From Entamoeba invadens IP1 (Eukaryota; Evosea; Mastigamoebida; Endamoebidae), in NCBI RefSeq assembly GCF_000330505.1, contig NW_004191876.1:66826-130825 (forward strand): 64,000 nt of DNA, in the 5' to 3' direction. Position 1 is the first letter of the stretch, and each line of letters starts with the position of its first letter. Shown here in pieces: positions 58,901 through 64,000 of the stretch. Position numbers and translations under genes: made by a program. The notes under the pieces were generated by a model. It made no database searches and had not been told where the DNA came from. It saw only the letters and a program-made list of their open reading frames with translations.

Positions 58901-59456
58901 TTTATCGAACACGAAATGGGGAATGAAAACGTTAAGTGATATAAAGAATATAGTGTATTTGACTATGATGTTGAACCAGACGGATTATTCGAATGGGGAA
59001 TGCGCTTCAGAATTAAACGAATTTTCCAAATTGTTAAATGAAACCCCAGAACTGGTTACTGTGTTGACAAAGACACAATTTATATATGGAGTAGTCGTGT
59101 TGATGGCACAAATTGACTTTGAATTAATGGAAACCAAAATGAACTTTGCGAAGTTAGTGAAATTGCTCATACTCAATTGCAAAAACAAAGACAATATAAT
59201 GATGAAGCAAGACACAATTAATATACTTAAAGAATCGTTCAGAGACAGTCAATCTGAAAAGAAAGATTTGTTGTCGGACACAATTGCGGACTGCCTTGAA
59301 CTGTTACTCATCAGACAAAACGATGGCGAAGAAAAAGGAAAGGGGAGAAAGACGTTGAGAGACACATCAAAAGAAAAAACACCACCCCCTTCAAAGACAT
59401 CAAAAACACCAAAAATAAAGCCAAGCGTGTTCTCTTTTTCCTTTGGTAAAAAATGA
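55956..59456 (+). CDS. STE-type protein kinase with long ARM-like tail (Cdc7/SepH/MAP3K-epsilon-like)
   Basis: 1166 residues. A Lys/Glu-rich disordered N-terminus (1-185) precedes a Ser/Thr kinase domain (about 190-450). The kinase has GCGAYGEVF, VAIKQMK, VHRDIKAANIL, ADFGVSV and GTPNWMSPE, all catalytic residues being intact. The remaining 650 residues are helical with the irregular repeat character of armadillo/HEAT folds (about 530-1110). This is the layout of the Cdc7/SepH/MAP3K-epsilon kinases that control septation and cytokinesis. The end is basic and Pro/Ser/Thr-rich. The ATG at 55952 is in another frame, so 55956 is the start. The cytokinesis role is inferred from architecture. Confidence 0.86.
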   Translation: MSEKVEGKEEEKKDEYTFDGIETVATMEYDEVYDNKPVAERKKLPARKHKKGKKKKKAKITGEEGTTDEHLDVAKEKTNETKTSKVEEKSESSNKSLKPSQLLQKTESAERLENTQKPEKGEKEGRKSEGSCVGQEGKQQSPQHTNVVKDKNAFKVREEMKKKENAKLRTEIETHKDVGENPMTSKKLTAVTDNEKLIFNIANSIGCGAYGEVFVGMNADSGEFVAIKQMKITRKSVMNEVMEEIRLLKKLKHKHIVRYITSTESYGSLYIVMEYMESGSLLNIIKKFNKLNEALSAKYVYQILDGLSFIHEQGIVHRDIKAANILVAKDGSVKIADFGVSVQTDNTRNGNEDVVGTPNWMSPEIIMLQGTTVKADIWALGCTVLELITGNPPYYDLPPAAALHKIVSDEIPPIPNEISYLLRDFLLQCFQKNPLARASSTSLQSHKWFVENGLIVEKKKRPGMVRMNSQMNMDGAESPRKNAIKRIKAENVSGEKDEWGESFDMGVTWSPVVEKKKELIRSGSTVGLDEIDVMKNTKDEQQVAFIKMMDDATKLIHYGGKENIQKLMGVMVKLCEMCADLSFKNIASCVYTVGVFPPLSVVEREEFNYNLPLKLTAFQVINKIIEKEGNIRKNIVMCGCATLIEFSKNHVKYNDPYLNEIVKFVYNMLVGEDAREFFSAGGLSLVSVLLGMKYDERQKGNIKKVLEGLVKFIERQNDVVMKIGFCSRNVISLLLIKDKVIEGLLQMSIQSFIAKNYGICGICTKVINQMLEFVVRNGTQVKYEFCQRIVSSKILETITQNMHMAVLDEGKDKQEYTQEEALFQICKTCKNVMVDSDKDCLPKLLESKIVLFLFKVLFRCDSVYSSSKKQEKLEEFMKKGIYNPLQCLKIVCVSCDFGVRVCQELCSMPSTFTLLCDLCEAAKSFEKIENDVLDLIFVISKNLVKQQGNTDLINSDAMAFILSKLSKKGLRPGVFAAISGMYLSNTKWGMKTLSDIKNIVYLTMMLNQTDYSNGECASELNEFSKLLNETPELVTVLTKTQFIYGVVVLMAQIDFELMETKMNFAKLVKLLILNCKNKDNIMMKQDTINILKESFRDSQSEKKDLLSDTIADCLELLLIRQNDGEEKGKGRKTLRDTSKEKTPPPSKTSKTPKIKPSVFSFSFGKK

Positions 59457-59921
59457 AAATGTTGTGTTGTTCAATTTGTATTTGTTTGATAATAGCAAAA
59501 CAGATAATTTAATTCAATTAATACCATTTTGAAATACACCAAATTGTTGGAAAAACAAAAACCGGTATTTTGAACGTCAAAATGAATTCAAGATACAAAA
59601 TTTTTGAAAAACTTTATTAAATAAATAATAATAATTTTACTAATAAAACCAATTTTTATTGTTGATATTCTTCCCCAAAAAACCAATGAATATTTAATTT
59701 ATTTTGAGGTTTTGTAATGAAAAAATGGGTCATTCAGTTTGTTGTGGATAAGAAATAATAAAAAAATTAATAAATATTAATTTAATTATAATAAAAATAA
59801 ACCATTTGACAATTATGTGCCAAATCATTAATTTATAGACTTCAAAAAGATAATAGAACTTAAATAGATGAAAAATAGAGTTCTTTGTCTTTATATGGTG
59901 TAACTCAAACTTGAATATCAA
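59457..59921. other. AT-rich intergenic region, nothing recognised
   Basis: 465 nt of A/T-rich DNA. A GAAC occurs at 59857-59860, about 60 nt from the next ATG. Confidence 0.5.
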
Positions 59922-60833
59922 ATGAGCTATTTCGCCCCACAACCACAACAAGGAGGAGCATCGTGCGAAAGTATGGCGATCCATATGAACTTAATTGGAG
60001 GCCACGGTCTGAAAAAGATGGACATTCGGTCAAGTGATCCTTATTGCATAGTCACCGTTGGTATTGAGCAGAGAAAAAGTCGAACAGTCATGAAAAACTT
60101 GAATCCACAGTGGAACGAAAGTTATGATTTCCCTTATGTTATTCCAGGCTCTGAGGCAAAGTTTGTGGTTATGGACTATGACAAAAATTCCAAAGACGAC
60201 CAAATGGGTGTTGGGTCTTGCAAGTTAGAGTGTCTTCCGATTGGTCAAACAGTCACTAAAGATGTACAACTTAACACCAAAGGTTCTATCACTTTTTCAT
60301 ATTCAGTCACTTCAGTCAAAGGAGGAAAAGCTCCACAACAAAATCAGTGTGGACAATACCCACCACAACAGGGCGGGTATGGACAATATCTTCCTCAGCA
60401 AGGACAACAACAAGGCGGGTATGCACAACAAGGTGCATACCCAGGTTATCCTCCACAAGGACAACAACAAGGATATCCTCCACAACAAGGCGCTTATCCC
60501 CCTCAACAGGGAGCCTATGGACAACCACCACAACCAGCATATCCACAACAAGGATATCCTCCTCAACAGGGTGGACAAAATTATCCACCCCAGCAGCAAC
60601 AAGGCGCTTATCCGGGATATCCCCCTCAACAAGGATATGGACAACAACCCCAAGGACAACCAGCATATTCACAACAAGGATATCCCCCTCAACAGGGTGG
60701 GTACGGACAATATCCTCCACAACAAGGCTATGGACAACAACAAGGGTATCCTCCTGTACAAGGTGGGTACGGACAACAGTATGGATATCCACCGCAACAG
60801 GGAGCTTACCCACCACAACAACCTTCAAAATAA
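59922..60833 (+). CDS. C2-domain protein with Pro-Gln-Gly-Tyr repeat tail
   Basis: 303 residues. A single C2 domain (about 17-130) has [11 protein letters not shown] and [15 protein letters not shown], supplying the Asp residues of calcium-binding loops, so it should bind acidic phospholipids with calcium. From about 138 to the end the protein is a low-complexity tail of imperfect [14 protein letters not shown] repeats (Pro, Gln, Gly, Tyr only, with few Ala, Ser, Asn). Such tails resemble those of annexin VII and synexin-like proteins and can self-associate. A role in membrane traffic or phagocytosis is inferred from Entamoeba C2 relatives. Confidence 0.9.
   Translation: MSYFAPQPQQGGASCESMAIHMNLIGGHGLKKMDIRSSDPYCIVTVGIEQRKSRTVMKNLNPQWNESYDFPYVIPGSEAKFVVMDYDKNSKDDQMGVGSCKLECLPIGQTVTKDVQLNTKGSITFSYSVTSVKGGKAPQQNQCGQYPPQQGGYGQYLPQQGQQQGGYAQQGAYPGYPPQGQQQGYPPQQGAYPPQQGAYGQPPQPAYPQQGYPPQQGGQNYPPQQQQGAYPGYPPQQGYGQQPQGQPAYSQQGYPPQQGGYGQYPPQQGYGQQQGYPPVQGGYGQQYGYPPQQGAYPPQQPSK
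60355..60820 (+). repeat. Pro-Gln-Gly-Tyr coding repeat
   Basis: Degenerate tandem units coding (G)YPPQQG(A/G)Y. The CAACAAGG-type words recur every 15-30 nt, which makes the region prone to length variation. Confidence 0.85.
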
Positions 60834-61002
60834 CTGGTGAAGATGTGTTTTTTGTTTTGGTTCAAAAACCAAAAGGAGAGACTTGTTTTTGATTTGTTAA
60901 TGGTATTTTGATCATTGAAAATTCAACATTTATTATAAAAATAAATAAATAAAATTTTTTAACTGTAAAGAAGACAATAAACTGAAAAATAAAAAACAAT
61001 AA

Positions 61003-61251
61003 ATGGAAGTTGAAGAGGAGGATATTGTGTTGGAGCTGCCTGATGGGTGTGATGTCACTGATGAGTTTGAGACAGTCGAAACCGAGTCGGAACACCCAAT
61101 TATAAAAATTGGTGGGAAATATTATGAAGCAGTTTTAAAAGAAGAGGGAACGAGTGGAATTGTGTTCTATAACGATGGCACATTGAATTCGATGGCAAAT
61201 CAGAAGTTTGTCTGCGTTCCAATCGAACAACATCAACAATTTTCGCAGTGA
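61003..61251 (+). CDS. Small acidic protein, TFIIIC subunit-6-like triple-barrel fragment
   Basis: 82 residues. The sequence EDIVLELPDG, HPIIKIGGKYYEAVLKEEGTSGIVFY and KFVCVPIE fits the pattern of the TFIIIC triple-barrel domain (GTF3C6/subunit 6) that helps assemble RNA polymerase III promoters. The match is by motif memory only. The protein is acidic and lacks membrane or secretion signals. It is a single exon with a clear ATG. Confidence 0.5.
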   Translation: MEVEEEDIVLELPDGCDVTDEFETVETESEHPIIKIGGKYYEAVLKEEGTSGIVFYNDGTLNSMANQKFVCVPIEQHQQFSQ

Positions 61252-61851
61252 TTAAGTATAGCTTTTTGTAGTTTATTTATTGTTTTGATTTTATAAGGTA
61301 AATTGAATCACATTTTTGGTGTGAATGTTATTAAAAAGATAAAATGATTACTGATATAAGAAGTAGTTTCGGTTATAACAATGATTCTAATATAATAAAC
61401 AAATGTTTTGTTTTTGAATGTTACTTGTTAAAAATAGTAACAATATTTAAATTATACATATATTATTCCATTTAATGTAGTTGACCTGCAGGGTTTGTCA
61501 AATTGATAAAACAAATAACGAGGATAATTCATGCAAAAATATGGGAATATGGCAAAGGTAGTTAAACACTATAAAGGACAGTGTTTCCCAAAAAAACGGG
61601 TTCGTTAAATAACTCGAGAAGATTCGAATGAGTGCCGATCAAAGCCAAAAACAACAAAGAAACAAATGCCGAGAAGCTGGGAAGGTTTTCCTAAATAGTC
61701 TTTTTTGATATATAAAAGTGGTAAAATATATCAAACAGTATGAATCATAAAAAACATTTGAGAAATATGAAAAAAAATAAGAAGAGGGTGATTTGTGGTT
61801 AACATTGTTTTTAGAACATTGAAAAAAAGAAAAGAAACTTGTAAAGAAGAG
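61252..61851. other. Intergenic region, nothing recognised
   Basis: 600 nt, AT-rich. A short AAACACT/AGTGTTT hairpin is at about 61563-61586, and a GAAC at 61814-61817 precedes the RRM gene. Confidence 0.45.
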
Positions 61852-62799
61852 ATGACGAAATTGTACGTAGGGAATTTGAGCTACAGCACAACGGAGGACA
61901 GTCTTAAGACTCACTTTGAGTCGTTTGGGAAGATCAAAGAGTGCCACCTCATCACATTCAGAGGATACTCAAAAGGATTTGCCTTTGTTGAGTACGAAAA
62001 CACAGACGACGCTAAAAAGGCAATTTCGTCGAACGGTGTAGAATTTGATGGAAGAAAGTTGAGAGTCGAATTCGTCAAAGAGAAAACTGAAGAGAAGAGA
62101 GAGCCACGCGCCCCAAGAGCATACCGCGAACAAAGACCACAGAGAGAACAAAGACCACAAGGTGAGGAGAACAGAGCGAGAGGCTATCGACCACACAGAC
62201 GTGCGCCAAGAAGATACCAACATGACGAGAAACGTGTCGAAAGCGACACAGAGATTTTCGTGAGAAATTTGGGGATGGAAGTCAACGACGAACAATTGAA
62301 AAAAATGTTCGAGGCTTTTAATGTTGTTTCAGCACATGTCGCGACTTTCAAGTACAGAGGAAAAACTGAGTCGAAGGGATTCGGTTTTGTTGAAGTGAAA
62401 AGCAAAGAAGACCAAAAGGCTGCCATCGAAAAGTTGAACAACACAAAACAAGGCGAAAAAGAAATTGCTTTAGCCCCCGCTTTCAAACCAATCGAGAAGA
62501 AGAAAGAAGAGAAAACACCAGAAGATCTTTCTGATGTCTCCGTCTTTGTGAGAAGTTTGTCTTATGATGTGCAGGAAAGTGACTTAAAGACCCTTTTCGA
62601 GGGATTCGACATTGTTTCCGCAAGAATTGCATCGTATAGATTCAACGGAAAGGTCATTTCAAAAGGTTTTGCCTTTGTTGAACTTAAGACCCCAGAACAA
62701 CAAAAGGCTGCTATTGAAAAGCTCAACGGAAAGACCCTCCTCAACAAGCCTGTCGTGTTGACCAAGGCCTACAAGCAAAAACAAACAAATAAAGCCTAA
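61852..62799 (+). CDS. Three-RRM RNA-binding protein with Arg-rich linker
   Basis: 315 residues from the ATG at 61852 (MTKLYVGNLSYST), chosen because RRM1 starts at once; an open extension upstream lacks an ATG. RRM1 is at about 2-76 (RNP1 SKGFAFVEY). An Arg/Pro/Gln-rich linker (about 84-128, repeated REQRPQ) follows. RRM2 is at about 136-215 (FVRNLGMEV, SKGFGFVEV) and RRM3 at about 228-308 (FVRSLSYDV, SKGFAFVEL). RRM2 and RRM3 are sister copies. The architecture resembles nucleolin or SR-like proteins; nuclear RNA processing or rRNA biogenesis is plausible, with no precise orthologue assigned. Confidence 0.9.
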   Translation: MTKLYVGNLSYSTTEDSLKTHFESFGKIKECHLITFRGYSKGFAFVEYENTDDAKKAISSNGVEFDGRKLRVEFVKEKTEEKREPRAPRAYREQRPQREQRPQGEENRARGYRPHRRAPRRYQHDEKRVESDTEIFVRNLGMEVNDEQLKKMFEAFNVVSAHVATFKYRGKTESKGFGFVEVKSKEDQKAAIEKLNNTKQGEKEIALAPAFKPIEKKKEEKTPEDLSDVSVFVRSLSYDVQESDLKTLFEGFDIVSARIASYRFNGKVISKGFAFVELKTPEQQKAAIEKLNGKTLLNKPVVLTKAYKQKQTNKA

Positions 62800-63110
62800 T
62801 TTGCTATTTTTTGTGCTTTTTTTGCGGGATTCATTGTTAGGGTTTAGTACTCCAAAATTGTAGTTTTAATAAAGTAATAATTAATTTTATAATTATAAAA
62901 TATTAATAATATGAGTTATATGTTAAATTTTTAGTAATTTTTACTGTCAAAAAAATAATGGTTTGTGTGAATAAAATTTTTATTGAATAACAAATTATTA
63001 TTTGTTATTTGATAATAACAAATTAAAAATAGAATAGAAAGAAGTACAATTTATAATAAAGTATAGTTTGTTGTTGTGGATGAATAAAACAAATAAACTT
63101 AGAAGTTGAA
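62800..63110. other. AT-rich intergenic region with small hairpin
   Basis: 311 nt. AATAACAAAT/ATTTGTTATT form a 10-bp-arm hairpin at 62986-63009. Nothing else seen. Confidence 0.45.
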
Positions 63111-64000
63111 ATGACAATGTCAAACCGAATTGTTCAAAATATTGAAATTAGTGCAGACACATTCAACGAGACAATAAAGACTTGCACAAACTGCGACCGG
63201 ACATTTGACACGGTTTTTAAAATGTGTGAAATGGAAAAGGACTTTACGAAAGAGGAATATTATAACAAATTGAAGGCATCCCAAGAAAGGTGCACGGAAG
63301 CCATCGAAAAGTGTGGTAAGTTGATTAGCGAATTGGAGAGAAGCGCGTACTGTGCTCGAGACTTAATGAAAGGGTATGAAAGCAAATTATATCAATTGAG
63401 AAAACAAGAGTTAGAGACTCAAGAGTCGAAAACAGTAATTCAAAAAAAGCGGTTCAACAACGAATTAAAGGTTAACACACAACGGAAGAAGTTGATGTCC
63501 AAAGTTAATACACTTAAAGAAGAGAAGCACAAAAGTGTTCCCATTCAATTGTTGCAAGAAGAACCACAAGAAACTATCGATAACACTTTTTTCACTGAGT
63601 TGGACACTTTGAGTGAAAAAAATATGAACAATGGAGACGATAATGAAAATATAGACGAAAGGCCAATAAATATGAAAGAAAAGAAAGGAGAGAAAGATGA
63701 AGAGATGGCAAATTTTAAAGCAGATGTGTTTAAAACGCCATTTTCTGCACAAGAAGAAGACGCGATCTGCCAATGGACGAACCTCGCAATGTCAGACATC
63801 ATATATGACAGTGCATCGAGTCAGAAAGAAAAGTCTGTTGTTACCCAACTTCTTTTGAAAAAGAAAGACCTTGTCTTTTTATTGGAAGATTCTCATCAAA
63901 ATAGATTTGGTGGGTATCTCCACAAGGAAGTCTCAGTAGTTCATAAGCCACTCAGCGACAAAAAAGCGTTTTTGTTTTCCTTATTCTCAAATGGGAGAAT
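63111..64000 (+). CDS. TLDc-domain protein, 3'-truncated by window edge
   Basis: The frame is open from the ATG at 63111 through the window end (at least 296 residues). The first about 135 residues form a Cys-containing helical and coiled-coil region with an FDTVFKMCEMEKDF start. A charged linker follows (about 160-200). From about 215 the sequence reads TNLAMSDIIYDSASSQ, DLVFLLEDSHQNRFGGYL and KKAFLFSLFSNGR, the recognisable start of a TLDc domain. Entamoeba encodes many coiled-coil-TLDc proteins of unknown function; elsewhere TLDc proteins interact with the V-ATPase or protect from oxidative stress. The remainder lies beyond the window. Confidence 0.82.
   Translation, partial: MTMSNRIVQNIEISADTFNETIKTCTNCDRTFDTVFKMCEMEKDFTKEEYYNKLKASQERCTEAIEKCGKLISELERSAYCARDLMKGYESKLYQLRKQELETQESKTVIQKKRFNNELKVNTQRKKLMSKVNTLKEEKHKSVPIQLLQEEPQETIDNTFFTELDTLSEKNMNNGDDNENIDERPINMKEKKGEKDEEMANFKADVFKTPFSAQEEDAICQWTNLAMSDIIYDSASSQKEKSVVTQLLLKKKDLVFLLEDSHQNRFGGYLHKEVSVVHKPLSDKKAFLFSLFSNGR

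Noticed and set aside
1..64000. tRNA arrays, rRNA or LINE/SINE copies
   Set aside because: No T-loop-like GTTCGA contexts with paired arms, no rRNA-like stretches and no reverse-transcriptase motifs were found by eye.

Overview
The window looks like nuclear DNA of an Entamoeba species, most likely a reptilian-type, intron-richer relative such as E. invadens. That assignment is inference from several signals. The DNA is very AT-rich with small intergenic gaps. I reconstructed 16 short introns (40 to 245 nt), and 14 of them open with the same hexamer GTTTGT. GAAC cores sit 9 to 38 nt upstream of many start codons. The gene families also fit: a CxxC-repeat transmembrane receptor kinase (TMK type), a membrane-anchored papain-like cysteine protease, tandem long-chain acyl-CoA synthetases, a TLDc protein and a C2 protein with a Pro-Gln-Gly-Tyr tail. 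DNA-transposon-like miniature elements with TA flanks occur in three intergenic regions. I count 33 protein genes. No rRNA, tRNA or CRISPR was seen.

Layout. 1-4499: two tandem acyl-CoA synthetase genes (the first cut by the window edge) that share a 297-bp identical tract. 4621-13057: a large protein with DnaJ-C-terminal-like modules, a RING-CH membrane E3 ligase, a CCDC130/Saf4-type splicing factor, a five-EF-hand protein ending in a CaaX box, and an unknown protein. 13058-14887: gene-poor, with a 219-bp inverted-repeat element. 14888-19597: secreted GH13 amylase, class II DnaJ, cysteine protease. 20017-23628: a 1203-residue secreted coiled-coil protein with a collagen-like Gly-X-Y tract. 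25121-30414: a TMEM181/Wntless-like 7TM protein, NatB catalytic subunit NAA20, and a RhoGEF-PH-RhoGAP-LIM-LIM protein. 30677-35926: a receptor kinase of about 1701 residues in four exons. 35927-37533: gene-poor, with another TIR element containing a 100-N assembly gap. 37534-46205: a run of small cellular genes (CUE protein, RPP30, two unknown proteins, a 72-residue membrane protein, a Nup98-type autopeptidase domain, eIF1, SRP9, a mini EF-hand protein). 46206-48703: gene-poor, with a 674-bp TIR element and a two-way hairpin. 48704-64000: GPI-type surface protein, poly(A)-binding protein, SDR, a compact WASP-like protein, a kinase with an ARM-like tail, a C2 protein, a TFIIIC-like small protein, a three-RRM protein and a partial TLDc gene.

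Common threads are surface and secretory proteins (receptor kinase, amylase, protease, collagen-like protein, GPI protein, SRP9, 7TM protein), Rho/actin signalling (GEF-GAP-LIM, WASP-like) and RNA metabolism (Saf4, RPP30, PABP, three-RRM, eIF1). The most unusual items are the collagen-like protein, the Nup98 autopeptidase domain without FG repeats, the repeated phase-1 introns of the receptor kinase, and the three TIR elements. Exon structures were derived by hand from splice motifs, reading frame and family resemblance. No database search or transcript evidence was available.
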